Assembly (NCBI RefSeq): GCF_016894265.1
Contig: NZ_CP069791.1
Location: 496,001-560,000 of the forward strand
Length of the DNA: 64,000 nucleotides
Source of the DNA: Corynebacterium tuberculostearicum
GTDB taxonomy: Bacteria; Actinomycetota; Actinomycetes; Mycobacteriales; Mycobacteriaceae
Reading direction: 5' to 3'
The translations under genes were made by a program, and so were the position numbers. Positions 55,301 through 63,612 of the stretch are shown here, one piece after another. The notes under the pieces were generated by a model. That model ran no database searches. It was not told the DNA's origin and saw only the letters and a program-made list of their open reading frames with translations. Position 1 is the stretch's first letter. Every line of letters begins with the position of its first letter.

Positions 55301-55736
55301 GAGAGGTCAGCACTGCACCCAAAACGATCTCGGTGACGAGGTTGGGGATCTGGTTGGCGCTACTAAACGCAGTTCCCACCGTGGCGCCGAGCGTGGCGCC
55401 GATGAGCATCTGGCGCAAGAAGCCAGTGATGCGGGATAGTAGCGTCGCGATGGCCATCGTGCCCGTTGCGCGAATGACATCCTGATTGGATGATTCATTG
55501 TCCGCGTTGCGTCCAGTGAGCGCGGACTTATCCTCCTCAGGAGGAACGGTGGTGTCCTTCACCGCTGGGGTGGGGCGCTTTTCTGGTACCGGAGCGGGAG
55601 GAGAGGCCTGGACGATGCGGCCGCGGGCACCCGCTGGGGCGGGGTGCTCTGCCGGCACGGCGGCATCCTTCGGGTCAACTACACCCGCAGGTGACTTCTC
55701 CACGTGTTCGGCCTCGCGGCCAGTCTTATCAGTCAT
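52308..55736 (-). CDS. murJ: MurJ lipid II flippase fused to a pseudokinase and extracellular domain
   Basis: The protein has 1,142 residues. A Pro/Asp-rich cytoplasmic N-terminus (1-85) precedes the MurJ/MviN core of about 14 helices (about 88-600) that exports lipid II. Residues about 670-880 form a kinase-like domain without a working site. The catalytic loop is unrecognisable and DFG is replaced by AFP in VVKVAFPAVL. After an acidic linker comes one more helix (about 960-985) and an extracellular discoidin-like domain. In mycobacteria PknB phosphorylates this pseudokinase and FhaA then binds it, and both partners are encoded in this window. Confidence 0.93.
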   Translation of the reverse strand: MTDKTGREAEHVEKSPAGVVDPKDAAVPAEHPAPAGARGRIVQASPPAPVPEKRPTPAVKDTTVPPEEDKSALTGRNADNESSNQDVIRATGTMAIATLLSRITGFLRQMLIGATLGATVGTAFSSANQIPNLVTEIVLGAVLTSLVVPVLVRAEKEDTDRGETFVRRLFTLAFSILGIVTIASVVLAPFLTRMMLPEDSKANAVQATSLAFLLLPQILFYGLFALFQAVLNTKNVFGPGAWAPVINNFISIGVLLAYRFLPGQLDPHEPTPVADPHVMLLGLGTTTAVMVQCLILLPYLKKAGINLRPKWGLDARIKQFGGMALAIITYVAISQLGYVVTSRVAAYADAGAPLVYQNAWLMLQVPYGVIGVTLLTAIMPRLSRNAADGDVDAVVRDLTLGSKLTFIALIPIVIFMTGFGVPIARALFQYGAYGAESAEQLGLTISFSAFTLIPYALVLLHLRVFYAREEAWTPTFIIAGITLTKIVLTLLAPLMTSNPDRVVILLGTANGFGFVSGAVIGGFLLKRKLGSLGGKAVTQTVLWASGAGLVGLVVSWVLYWGVNFLLPENLPSIVSLIKVAVLGVIFLIATGLVLSKSSLPEVQNLARALQRIPGMSRFIKVDSSKAIELEEPDVPEIRPVFTQDAFNATLVPPPMSAGIVRGPRLVPGAPVSDGRFRLLQDHGAVTGAQFWQAREQSTGRLVALTFVDTNSLAPIAPATPGVAARRSAEISRNTRRLAELELDTVADNIQVLSYRTGCLVVADWFEGTSLKQVAEADNLDPHSVARATAPLFADAAAAHDAGLILGVEHRDRFRVSTDGVVKVAFPAVLDGTSAATDREALSSALELLVESTEPSPKKLRDISEDANLPADEAAQRVEDAHYALDSADEDSREEKMEELQEAQALTLAGIAQRLRDFAPEEPEEAPEALPVKAQVEPDQEDDPAQEPGFGGRGYSGSGVIIIGIFATIFVVAMAALTTWIMSLLSNVEASNPVSETIHGSTDIPDTPPVRLQPSSAVTVPDNKDYAALIDGKTATTWSTEKEDTGVLVTLDTPTHLAVLPVVQSNSTGAKYAVYGVNQDSFNPENPQAGSLHQLARGKFESGKEDIELEETTEQFDGLLLMITELPKSNKATIADIGLVGQP

Positions 55737-55754
55737 AGAGGATACAACTTCAAC

Positions 55755-57950
55755 TTACTTTTTAAGCCTTTGTGATTCTTTGCGCCGATGGCGGCCTAGC
55801 CGGAAGAGCGTGGCTAAGACCAGCGCAAGGGCGCCGGCTAGGCCGACGCCATACACGATTACGATACCGGCACGCGTTTGCACAGCGATATTGATGGGCT
55901 CAGAGATGGTTTGCTTTTCTGGGGTAGCAAGCCACAAGCCAATGTCCGTGCGATCGACGTCCTTAGGCATATCGGCGGTCATGGATACAGTAATAGAGCC
56001 CTTGGCCGGAATACGGACGCTCTTGGGCGTGTTGAGGCGCGCGCCATCGGGGGCATCGTATTGCAGCTTGGCCTCCACCGGTAGTGGCAGGCCATTTTCT
56101 GCCACGATGAGCAGCGGCGATGACTCGGATACGCGGGTATAGACATTGCCCGGTGGGATAAGAGCCACAGAAGAACGCAGGTCCCGCAGCGTATCGGAAT
56201 GCACATCCATCGTGTGAGTGAACCGGCGCCGTGCCTCTGCATTGCTTCCCAAGCTATCGCGGTTGGTCAGCGAGAGGGCGGCGAGCAGATCCCGGCGCAA
56301 AGGCAGGACGAATTCATAGCGAGTGAGCGCGATATCTGGATCATCGACCATGATATTCATCAGCTCATCGGTATAGCGGGCCTGCTGCTCCACGCGGACG
56401 ATATCGGATTCGGCGAAGGCGGCGGGATCGCTAAAGGGGCTGCCGGGCAGTGAACCAGGCTCTGCGGTCTCCTGCTTTAGGCTGCCGACGGTGCGCGGAT
56501 GGGACTTACCGGAAGCGATGAGTGCCTCGGCAGAGTCGAGTGCGTACTCGGCCGCGCTGGGATCCAAGTAATTGGGCAAGCGCGCCACGGTGTCATCGCT
56601 GGCGGCCAAGCTCAATGCGGCGCCGCCGGTGATGGCACGAGAAAGATCGGAATCGAGCGAGTAATCGTAGCGCAGCTCCGGGTTGGAATAGCCCACCGTC
56701 TGTGGCTTGGAGCCGGTTTGGGCGAGGAGGGCGCCCAGGGAGGCGTCGAAAGTCACGGCGCGGCCGGGCCACGAAGTATTATCCGCCACCAACGCGGGCA
56801 GGGGCAGCTGCTGATCCACATAGCCGGAGCCGACCGCGAGCACGGTGGTGGCCGGCTTGGCACCGAGGATTCGCTCGATGGTGTGATTGCCGCGTTGTAG
56901 CCCCTCGTAGGTAAGGAAGGGATTATTCGCTTTGGCCACGGAGGAAGCATTGGCGTTCGCCCACGGCATAGACATAAAGCAATCGAGCTCGCGCAGGCGC
57001 TTGAGCCAGCGGGCAGCATCCTCTTTGCCAGTGCCGGGTTCGAGGTGCACATCGTCCTCGTTGGTGAACCACGAATCGCGCAGGCGCTTAGGGCGTTCGG
57101 CTTGAGGTGGGCGGGCCGAACCTACCTTATAGCCCTCCGCCATGCGGTTGACCGTATCCAAGAGGGCGGGATCGATGGCTACGCAGCCTGCCCCGCGCAG
57201 ATCGTGGCTGGCATACGTGCTGACCAATCGATCGAGCCGGCCACCCTCCGCCAGCTCACCGGCCAGCTCATCAGAGGAGAGGATAAGGTCCTCTCCCCCA
57301 GCGCCGCCTGGTACCGAGTCAATATCGGCGCTGATGGGATAGATCACGGTGAGATCGTGGGGTGTGGGATCCGAGGGGGCATCGCCAAGCGCCTGCTCCT
57401 TCCTCTTTATCTGGCCAACAAGGCGTTCCTCCGCAAAGCTGACCGCCTCGCCGCCTACGGTGCCGGTGAGGGTAAACAGCAGCGGATAGGAGCCAGGCTC
57501 TTCGATGGCCAGGGTCTGCTCGCCGTGCAGGGAGGTAGGAACCTGGAAGGTGACCTCCCGGGATTCGCCCGGCTGCAGGGGCGCGGTGGTAGTGCTGGGA
57601 CCGTAATACGGGAATTCGCCGGTGGCCAACTGCGTGCGGGCCTGCGCGGTATCCTCCACGGCATCGCCGCGGCGGCTCGTGAGCTGGAGATCCTCCATGG
57701 TTTCATCGGTAGGATTGTGCAGCCGGAAGGTCAGTTTGAGGTCTTTGCCCACGGTAAAGGGCTCGGCCGCAAGGAGATCAAGGTTGGCCCGCTCCGGCCC
57801 GCGCGCACCCAACCATGCCTGGATATCCTGCTGCTTTTCGGCGGCCGCGTCCATCTGCGCGGCGGCTTCTGGTAGCGGCATGCACAAGCCCCACCCCGCT
57901 ACCGCCATGCAGCCGCCCACGGCGGCCCAAGACTTCAGGCGCTGGCGCAT
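55755..57950 (-). CDS. DUF6049-type exported membrane protein
   Basis: This 731-residue protein has an N-terminal signal or anchor (AAVGGCMAVAGWGLCMPLPEAAAQ), a large extracellular part and a C-terminal helix (VIVYGVGLAGALALVLATLFRLGR) with a basic tail. This layout and its place between murJ and the NUDIX gene match Rv3909-like proteins of DUF6049. The function is unknown, but the constant linkage to murJ suggests a role in envelope assembly. Its start overlaps the NUDIX stop by one base, and murJ follows 18 bases downstream. Confidence 0.88.
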   Translation of the reverse strand: MRQRLKSWAAVGGCMAVAGWGLCMPLPEAAAQMDAAAEKQQDIQAWLGARGPERANLDLLAAEPFTVGKDLKLTFRLHNPTDETMEDLQLTSRRGDAVEDTAQARTQLATGEFPYYGPSTTTAPLQPGESREVTFQVPTSLHGEQTLAIEEPGSYPLLFTLTGTVGGEAVSFAEERLVGQIKRKEQALGDAPSDPTPHDLTVIYPISADIDSVPGGAGGEDLILSSDELAGELAEGGRLDRLVSTYASHDLRGAGCVAIDPALLDTVNRMAEGYKVGSARPPQAERPKRLRDSWFTNEDDVHLEPGTGKEDAARWLKRLRELDCFMSMPWANANASSVAKANNPFLTYEGLQRGNHTIERILGAKPATTVLAVGSGYVDQQLPLPALVADNTSWPGRAVTFDASLGALLAQTGSKPQTVGYSNPELRYDYSLDSDLSRAITGGAALSLAASDDTVARLPNYLDPSAAEYALDSAEALIASGKSHPRTVGSLKQETAEPGSLPGSPFSDPAAFAESDIVRVEQQARYTDELMNIMVDDPDIALTRYEFVLPLRRDLLAALSLTNRDSLGSNAEARRRFTHTMDVHSDTLRDLRSSVALIPPGNVYTRVSESSPLLIVAENGLPLPVEAKLQYDAPDGARLNTPKSVRIPAKGSITVSMTADMPKDVDRTDIGLWLATPEKQTISEPINIAVQTRAGIVIVYGVGLAGALALVLATLFRLGRHRRKESQRLKK

Positions 57951-58603
57951 TACCGTGGCGTCACTTTCCCCGCCGCGGCTTCCTTTCGTGCGAGATCGGG
58001 AAGGAGATCATGCGCGATGCGCGCTAGCTTGCGCTCATCGGCGTAGGCCAAGTGCTCGATGAGTTCGGAGACGGGGATCCACGAGACCTCAGTGACCTCA
58101 GGATCCTCATCGTTCATAATGCCGTCTACAAAACGCAGCAGGTGGTGGTGCACGGTCTTATGGATGCGCACCCCATCAGAGACGAACCAGTAATCAATCA
58201 TGCCGAGGTCCGCAAAAACCTCACCAGAAATGCCGGTTTCTTCCCATACCTCGCGTTCAGCGGTGACCTCCTTGGCCTCGCCATTTTCCACGTGGCCCTT
58301 GGGCATGGACCACAGCAGGCGCCCGCGGCGGTCGAGGCGGCCGATGAGCGCCACATAGAGCCGGGAAAGGTCGACGTTGCCATTGGCATCGACGCACTCC
58401 GCCAAGCCGGAGACAACGAGGCCACCCGCGGAGGTTTCATCGCGGGTTTCCATGGCCGTGGATTGGCCATTGCCACCGCGGTAGGGCTTGCGCTGCTGGG
58501 TGGTGCGGCGCGCGCGATTATCCGGCCGGCGGCGCCGCCTGCGCCGGGACCGGTTGCGGTTGCGGCCGCCTCCCTTGGAGGGGCCCTGTTCTTGGTTAGT
58601 CAT
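57950..58603 (-). CDS. NUDIX hydrolase (MutT4-like)
   Basis: The ATG at 58603 gives 217 residues. A TTG at 58612 is a possible alternative. An Arg-rich N-terminus ([16 protein letters not shown]) precedes the NUDIX domain with the box [26 protein letters not shown], close to the Gx5Ex7REUxEExGU consensus. The C-terminal part carries [19 protein letters not shown]. Members hydrolyse nucleoside diphosphate derivatives. The position upstream of DUF6049 and murJ, divergent from cca, matches mycobacterial mutT4 (Rv3908). The polybasic tail may bind nucleic acid. Confidence 0.9.
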   Translation of the reverse strand: MTNQEQGPSKGGGRNRNRSRRRRRRRPDNRARRTTQQRKPYRGGNGQSTAMETRDETSAGGLVVSGLAECVDANGNVDLSRLYVALIGRLDRRGRLLWSMPKGHVENGEAKEVTAEREVWEETGISGEVFADLGMIDYWFVSDGVRIHKTVHHHLLRFVDGIMNDEDPEVTEVSWIPVSELIEHLAYADERKLARIAHDLLPDLARKEAAAGKVTPR

Positions 58604-58616
58604 CCCTGCCAATCGT

Positions 58617-58632
58617 AGTAGACTCTCACCCG
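58617..58632 (+). promoter_or_regulatory. Probable leaderless promoter of cca
   Basis: TAGACT (58619-58624) matches the actinobacterial TAnnnT -10 and ends seven bases before the GTG at 58632. No Shine-Dalgarno sequence precedes that GTG. The arrangement suggests that transcription starts at the G of the start codon. Confidence 0.4.
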
Positions 58633-60068
58633 TGAATTTTCAGGACACTCAGCTAATCGGCGTTCTTGCCCGCGCGGAATCCACCGTCTCCTCCCTCAGC
58701 AACCTGCTGGGCGGACTGGTGGAGAAATTTGCCGCGCGCGGCTACTCGCTCTACCTCGTGGGCGGCTCTGTGCGCGATGCGCTTTTGGGCCGCTTGGGAA
58801 ATGACCTGGACTTTACTACTCCGGCTCGCCCCGAGGTGGTCAAGGAGATTCTCGATGAGTGGGCCGAAACCGTGTGGGATACCGGCATAGACTTCGGTAC
58901 CGTCTCCGCGGCCTACAAGGGCCAGCAGATTGAGATCACCACCTTCCGCTCCGATTCTTATGACGGCCAGTCCCGCAATCCTGAGGTGGTTTACGGTGAC
59001 ACCTTGGAAGGCGATCTTGTCCGGCGCGACTTCAAGGCCAATGCGATGGCCATTGAGCTGCTTGCCGACGCCTCCTTTAAGTTCCACGATCCCCTCCATG
59101 GCCTCCAAGACATAGCTGACCGGGTGCTCGATACCCCGGATAAGCCGGAGATCTCCTTCCACGATGACCCGCTGCGCATGCTACGTGCGGCCCGTTTTGC
59201 CTCCCAGCTGGAGTTTCGCGTGGCCGATCGCGTGGTAGATGCCATGCGGGATATGGCCGGCGAGATCCAGCGCATCACCGTGGAGCGCGTGCAGGTGGAG
59301 CTAGATAAGCTCATCTGCGGCACGGCCCCGTGGGATGGCATTGATCTACTGGTATCTACGGGAATCGCGGACTATATCTTCCCGGAGATCCCCGCGCTAC
59401 GCATGACCGCGGACGAACACGCGCAGCACAAAGACGTCTATGCGCACTCGCTCAAGGTGCTGAGCCAGGCCATGGATCAAGAGGAGGATGGTCCTGATCT
59501 TGTCCTGCGCTGGGCGGCGCTGCTCCACGATATTGGCAAGCCGGATACCTTTGATAACACCGATGGCAAGGTCTCCTTCCACCACCACGAGGTGGTGGGC
59601 GCCAAACTCGCCCGTAAGCGCCTGCGCAAGTTGAAGTATCCCAAGGCCACTACGGAGTCCATCGGCCAGTTGGTGTACCTACACATGCGCTTCCACGGGT
59701 TTGGGGAAAATCAATGGACTGATTCCGCCGTGCGCCGCTATGTCACCGACGCCGGCGATCTTCTCCCTCGCCTGCACAAGCTGGTGCGCGCCGATTGCAC
59801 CACCCGCAATGCCAAGAAGGCCCGCCGCCTCCAGCGCACCTACGATCAGCTCGAGGAGCGTATCGAAGAGATCGGCCGCAAGGAGGACCTGGCCCGCGTG
59901 CGTCCAGACCTCGACGGCAACGAGATCATGGAGATCTTAGGCCTCCAGCCCGGCCCTGAGGTGGGCCAGGCGTGGTCCTATCTCAAGGAGCTGCGCCTCG
60001 AGCATGGTCCCCTCGAGCGCGAGGAAGCGATTGCGAAGTTGCGCGAGTGGTGGGATTCTAAACAGTGA
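58632..60068 (+). CDS. cca: CCA tRNA nucleotidyltransferase (HD-domain type)
   Basis: The GTG at 58632 gives 478 residues. Class II nucleotidyltransferase motifs are present: [22 protein letters not shown] with the catalytic Asp pair, [12 protein letters not shown], and [20 protein letters not shown]-terminal HD phosphohydrolase domain has LLHDIGKP and FHHHEVVGA. The enzyme adds or repairs the 3' CCA of tRNAs, and several tRNAs in this window (both tRNA-Ala) lack an encoded CCA. In-frame upstream residues to 58488 lie inside the NUDIX gene and are rejected. It overlaps the next gene by four bases. Confidence 0.95.
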   Translation: MNFQDTQLIGVLARAESTVSSLSNLLGGLVEKFAARGYSLYLVGGSVRDALLGRLGNDLDFTTPARPEVVKEILDEWAETVWDTGIDFGTVSAAYKGQQIEITTFRSDSYDGQSRNPEVVYGDTLEGDLVRRDFKANAMAIELLADASFKFHDPLHGLQDIADRVLDTPDKPEISFHDDPLRMLRAARFASQLEFRVADRVVDAMRDMAGEIQRITVERVQVELDKLICGTAPWDGIDLLVSTGIADYIFPEIPALRMTADEHAQHKDVYAHSLKVLSQAMDQEEDGPDLVLRWAALLHDIGKPDTFDNTDGKVSFHHHEVVGAKLARKRLRKLKYPKATTESIGQLVYLHMRFHGFGENQWTDSAVRRYVTDAGDLLPRLHKLVRADCTTRNAKKARRLQRTYDQLEERIEEIGRKEDLARVRPDLDGNEIMEILGLQPGPEVGQAWSYLKELRLEHGPLEREEAIAKLREWWDSKQ

Positions 60069-60664
60069 TGTTTGCCGATAGATTATTCAACGCCCTCGAG
60101 CGCAATGACCCCGCCCCCGGCCAGCTGCTCATCGCCGCTCCGGGTATGCTTTCGCCGGAATTCGCCCGTTCCGTCATTCTCGTCATTGAGCACAATGACA
60201 TGATGACCTTCGGCGTGGATCTGACCAAGCGCTCCGAGGTGGCGATTTTCAATGTGCTGCCGGAATGGCTTCCCGTTGTGGCCAAGCCGCAGGCGCTGTA
60301 CATCGGCGGCCCGCTCAATCAGCAATCCGTCGTAGGACTCGCGCAGACCAACCAGGGCGTCGATCCGGACAAGCACGACCGACTCACCCGCCTCGCCCCG
60401 CGCCTCGCGCATGTGGATCTGCGCGCGGAGCCGGAAGAGATAGAGCCCTTGGTCTCGGGTATGCGCATGTTTGCCGGCTACGCCGAGTGGGGCCCGGGCC
60501 AGCTAGAAGAGGAAATCGAGGCCGGCGAATGGTTCGTCTCCCCTGCCCTGGCCCAAGACGTTATTACGCCGGGTCCGGCCGACCTCTGGTCCGATGTGAT
60601 GAAGCGCCAGCCCATGCCATTGCCGCTGTACTCCACCTACCCCGTCAACGTGGAAGACAATTAA
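60065..60664 (+). CDS. YqgE/AlgH family protein
   Basis: This 199-residue protein starts at GTG-ATG (60065/60068), overlapping cca. The family pattern is clear: PGQLLIAAPGMLSPEFARSVILVIEHNDMMTFGVDLTKRS, IGGPLNQQSVVGLAQ, MRMFAGYAEWGPGQLEEEIEAGEWFV. The family is widespread and its biochemical role is not established (DUF179). A transcriptional link with cca is likely because of the overlap. Confidence 0.92.
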   Translation: MMFADRLFNALERNDPAPGQLLIAAPGMLSPEFARSVILVIEHNDMMTFGVDLTKRSEVAIFNVLPEWLPVVAKPQALYIGGPLNQQSVVGLAQTNQGVDPDKHDRLTRLAPRLAHVDLRAEPEEIEPLVSGMRMFAGYAEWGPGQLEEEIEAGEWFVSPALAQDVITPGPADLWSDVMKRQPMPLPLYSTYPVNVEDN

Positions 60665-60703
60665 TTCCTATCGCGCTGCAGGCAGTGGGCTAAACTAGCC
60701 CGC

Positions 60704-61432
60704 ATGCGTGAGGATATTTCACAAGGTTTGCGGGATACCTGGGCCGCCGCCATCGGCCTCATTCCCCTCGGCCTAGCCTTCGGCCTGCTCATGGTCCAAT
60801 CCGGCTTCAGTTTGTGGTGGACGCCTATTTTCTCCATCGTCATCTACGCCGGCTCGATGGAGTTCCTGGCCATTTCCATGGTCACCGGCGGCGCCACAGC
60901 CTTGGCTTCCCTGGTCACCGGGTTCATGGTGAACTTCCGGCATATTTTCTATGGTCTCACTTTTCCTCGCCACCGCCTTCACTCGCGCCTGGGCAGAGCT
61001 TATTCCACCTATGCGCTTACCGACGAAACCTATGCCATCGTCTCCTCCCTCCCCACCGATGACCGTCCCACAGGGACTCGGATCCTCACCATCCAAATTT
61101 TTTGTCAGGCTCTGTGGGTAGGCGGTGGCATTGTCGGTGCTCTCGCCGGCCAGGTGATTCCCTCTACCGTGCAGGGCATGGAATTCGCCCTAGTGGCGCT
61201 CTTCGTCGTGCTGGCGATGGATTCCTTCCGCAATAACCAGGACTTCTCTTTACCACTAAGCGCGGCGATGGTGGGGATCCTCGCGGCCGCCTTCGCCCCA
61301 GGTCAACTCCTCATGGTGGCCCTGAGCGCCTACTTCATCCTGCTGATTATCCGGTATCTATCCCCACGCGTCGATGCGGCTTTTACCTTGCGTAGACGAG
61401 GCGACGTTAAGAGATTCCGTGAGGAGTACTAA
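60704..61432 (+). CDS. brnF: Branched-chain amino acid exporter, large subunit (AzlC/BrnF)
   Basis: This 242-residue polytopic protein is of the AzlC family. It begins REDISQGLRDTWAAAIGLIPLGLAFGLLMVQSGF and includes YAGSMEFLAISMVTGG, LVTGFMVNFRHIFYGLTF and ALTDETYAIVSS. With the AzlD subunit encoded next (1-base overlap, TAATG) it corresponds to BrnFE, which exports isoleucine, leucine, valine and methionine in C. glutamicum. No lrp regulator gene is adjacent, unlike in C. glutamicum. Confidence 0.92.
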   Translation: MREDISQGLRDTWAAAIGLIPLGLAFGLLMVQSGFSLWWTPIFSIVIYAGSMEFLAISMVTGGATALASLVTGFMVNFRHIFYGLTFPRHRLHSRLGRAYSTYALTDETYAIVSSLPTDDRPTGTRILTIQIFCQALWVGGGIVGALAGQVIPSTVQGMEFALVALFVVLAMDSFRNNQDFSLPLSAAMVGILAAAFAPGQLLMVALSAYFILLIIRYLSPRVDAAFTLRRRGDVKRFREEY

Positions 61433-61764
61433 TGCCCGCTGGAGTCACCCTTGCTTCCATCGCGGCCGTCCTAGTTCCCGTCGGCCTCGTTACCGTTGTA
61501 CTACGCCAACTTCCTTTCTCCTTTGTGAAATGGATGAAGGATAGTCAGTTCTTTTCCGTGCTCGGCATGATGATGCCTGTGGGTGTGATGACCATCTTGG
61601 TCGTCTATACCGTCCACGGGCAGTCCAGCGCCCCCGGTGGCATCTGGGCGGCTCTCCTCGGAGTGGTGGTCACTTTCCTGCTGCATCTGTGGAAGCGGGA
61701 CTCAGCGCTGTCCATTTTCGGAGGAACCGCCTTCTATATGCTCCTCGTCAACGTAGTCTTTTAG
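61432..61764 (+). CDS. brnE: Branched-chain amino acid exporter, small subunit (AzlD/BrnE)
   Basis: This 110-residue protein has four hydrophobic segments and the AzlD-type pattern VTVVLRQLPFSFVKWMKDSQFFSVLGMMMPVGVM. It forms the exporter with the upstream AzlC protein, and the stop/start overlap implies coupled translation. It ends 13 bases from the convergent unknown gene. Confidence 0.9.
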   Translation: MPAGVTLASIAAVLVPVGLVTVVLRQLPFSFVKWMKDSQFFSVLGMMMPVGVMTILVVYTVHGQSSAPGGIWAALLGVVVTFLLHLWKRDSALSIFGGTAFYMLLVNVVF

Positions 61765-61776
61765 CCCTTGCAACTC

Positions 61777-62085
61777 TTATAGGCCGAACTTGGCGGTGGC
61801 TTCGGACCACAGGGCGTCGAACCGAGACTGGTCCACGTACTGCGCGCTAATGTCCGGAAAATCATCATAGGTATCCGGGTGCGGGACAACCTCTTGCGGC
61901 TGATCTACGTTTCCCGTGGAACTATTCGGTGTTGCTACCCCGACGATGGCATCCGAGGGATCCAGTGCAATCATGCGCACCATGCAGCAGCTGCTTGCAT
62001 CGCGCTCTTCCATTTCCGCCATGTGGATCGCTGAGCCCACGTCAGGCACGTTCAGTTCGGTTCGTACGTATAGGTAATTCGTCAT
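61777..62085 (-). CDS. Small uncharacterised soluble protein (102 aa)
   Basis: The protein begins MTNYLYVRTELNVPDVGSAIHMAEME, has two adjacent Cys in ASSCCMVRMIALD, a Pro/Asp-rich middle and a C-terminal helix QSRFDALWSEATAKFGL. The strand pattern followed by a FxxLWxxA helix recalls DUF6881-like immunity or adaptor proteins, but the match is weak. It lies 15 bases downstream of the BASS transporter gene, in the same orientation, and could be cotranscribed with it. Confidence 0.65.
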   Translation of the reverse strand: MTNYLYVRTELNVPDVGSAIHMAEMEERDASSCCMVRMIALDPSDAIVGVATPNSSTGNVDQPQEVVPHPDTYDDFPDISAQYVDQSRFDALWSEATAKFGL

Positions 62086-62100
62086 GGCATTTAAGTGTAG

Positions 62101-63066
62101 CTACGTGCTAGGACACTGCGCGTAACGGGCCGCTAGCCACGAGCACATCATTAGCTGAACCTGGTGATAAATCATCAACGGGAGGATTAGTAGGCCAAGG
62201 GATGCGCCGCCAGAAGCGAAGATTACCGACGCCATTGGCAGTCCCGTGGCTAAAGACTTTTTCGAGCCACAGAACTCGATTGCAATGGTGTCGGCGCGAT
62301 TGAATCCCATCTTTTGGCTTACCGTTCTGGTGAGCCACAGCATGAAGGCGACGAAGGCAGCAGCGAACACAACTAGGAAAGCCAGATCCCACAGGGAAAT
62401 AGAGGACCAAATTCCGTCCACCACACCCTTAGAAAAAGCGGAATATACCACCATCGCGATTGAGCCGCGGTCCACGACCTTAGTGGCCTTGCTTTGTGCA
62501 ACCTTGCCTACCCAGCGCCGAGTAAGCTGACCTAGAACAAATGGCGCCAACAATAGAAGTGCAATTTCGCCGAATACTGGCGTATCGATGTGAACTCCTC
62601 CCCCAGTTCCCATGAGGAACATGACGAGCAATGGAGTGATGATTACTCCCACCAAGTTTGAGGCAGAAGCCGATACGATTGCGCCCGGCACGTTTCCTTT
62701 CGCGATTGAGGTGAAGGCAACCGAAGACTGCACCGTGGATGGAACCAGCGTGAGGAATAGGATTCCTAAGTACATGTCATTCGATATGACAGCGGTGAGC
62801 GACCGCAGTGCTATGCCTATTAGCGGGTAAACCACAAAGGTAAAAGCGAGAATTGTGAGGTGTAGCCGCCAGTGTTTTAGTCCGTTGAGGGCTTCTTGAG
62901 TGGAAAGCCTCGCGCCATACAAAAAGAAGAGTAGCGCGATGGCTGCGTTTGTTAATTGGCCGAATATGTCGGCAAAGTTCCCGCGGGCTGGTGCGATTAT
63001 CGCAATGATGACCGCCAGGATAATGAGGACAATAAGCGGGTCGGGCTTCTTCAAACGCTGCAGCAT
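62101..63066 (-). CDS. Bile acid:sodium symporter family (SBF-like) transporter
   Basis: This 321-residue protein has about ten transmembrane helices. Landmarks of the SBF-like (PF13593-type) branch are FFLYGARLSTQEALNGLKHWRLHL, LVPSTVQSSVAFTSIAKGNVPGAIVSASASNLVGVIITPL and FCGSKKSLATGLPMASVIFA. These contain the two discontinuous-helix motifs of BASS proteins. The substrate is not predictable (organic anions or keto acids in relatives). Codon use and composition look somewhat more A+T-rich than the envelope genes, which is only a visual impression. Confidence 0.9.
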   Translation of the reverse strand: MLQRLKKPDPLIVLIILAVIIAIIAPARGNFADIFGQLTNAAIALLFFLYGARLSTQEALNGLKHWRLHLTILAFTFVVYPLIGIALRSLTAVISNDMYLGILFLTLVPSTVQSSVAFTSIAKGNVPGAIVSASASNLVGVIITPLLVMFLMGTGGGVHIDTPVFGEIALLLLAPFVLGQLTRRWVGKVAQSKATKVVDRGSIAMVVYSAFSKGVVDGIWSSISLWDLAFLVVFAAAFVAFMLWLTRTVSQKMGFNRADTIAIEFCGSKKSLATGLPMASVIFASGGASLGLLILPLMIYHQVQLMMCSWLAARYAQCPST

Positions 63067-63128
63067 GTTAAGAGTTTAAACCCGATTCGTCTTCACATGC
63101 TGCAGATACTCGGGCCAAGAAATCACAA

Positions 63129-63158
63129 CCCGTGTAGTTTCACGTGAAACCACACGGG
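63129..63158. promoter_or_regulatory. parS: parS site nested in a 30-bp palindrome
   Basis: The core GTTTCACGTGAAAC (63137-63150) equals the universal parS core. It is flanked by CCCGTGT (63129-63135) and ACACGGG (63152-63158), giving a 30-bp palindrome with one unpaired position each side. It sits in the gap between the Rieske gene and the BASS transporter gene, where the hairpin could also end Rieske transcription. Confidence 0.88.
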
Positions 63159-63167
63159 AAATGCATT

Positions 63168-63533
63168 CTAGGCCGTGGTGACGTTAGAGCCGTCTTGTTT
63201 AACTTCGTATTCCTCCAATGGATCGCGCCCCGGGCCGGAGATTACGCTTCCATCGCTGAGATTGTAGGAGGTGTTGTGTGCCGTGCAGGTTGCCGTCATG
63301 CCATCGATCTCGGTGATTGGATTGCCCTGGTGAGGGCACGTTTGGGAGTAGGCCTTAAACTCGCCTTCCTTGGGCTGGGTGAAGATCACGCCATCGACAA
63401 TCTTAGCGGAGCCAATCGGAATCTCGGTCGCCGCTATTTCTGCGGAGGGAGAGGAGCCACAGGCCGCGGCGTAGGCGCCTGCAAATGTGGTGGCGGTTCC
63501 AAGCAAGAACATTCGACGAGAGCACTTAATCAT
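63168..63533 (-). CDS. Exported Rieske [2Fe-2S] protein
   Basis: The protein has 121 residues. The N-terminus has a twin-arginine motif (SRRMFLLG) and a hydrophobic stretch ending AYAAAC, which could be a weak lipobox with Cys25. The Rieske cluster ligands are CPH (Cys66, His68) and CTAH (Cys83, His86), with LSDGSVISGP after them, as in small stand-alone Rieske proteins. It probably acts as an exported or lipid-anchored electron carrier. No partner oxidoreductase is adjacent, so the redox partner is unknown. Confidence 0.9.
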   Translation of the reverse strand: MIKCSRRMFLLGTATTFAGAYAAACGSSPSAEIAATEIPIGSAKIVDGVIFTQPKEGEFKAYSQTCPHQGNPITEIDGMTATCTAHNTSYNLSDGSVISGPGRDPLEEYEVKQDGSNVTTA

Positions 63534-63596
63534 GCCTCTACTCTAGCTTGTCGGTCTTGCGTATTGTGCCGTTCCCGTTTGCCCGGTTGAAATTAT

Positions 63597-63612
63597 AGTT
63601 TCACGTGAAACT
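63597..63612. promoter_or_regulatory. parS: parS site overlapping a stop codon
   Basis: AGTTTCACGTGAAACT contains the exact parS core GTTTCACGTGAAAC (63598-63611). It is a perfect 16-bp palindrome differing from the consensus only in the outermost pair. It encodes the last codons (Ser-Phe-Thr) and the TGA of the 79-aa gene on the minus strand. Confidence 0.88.
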
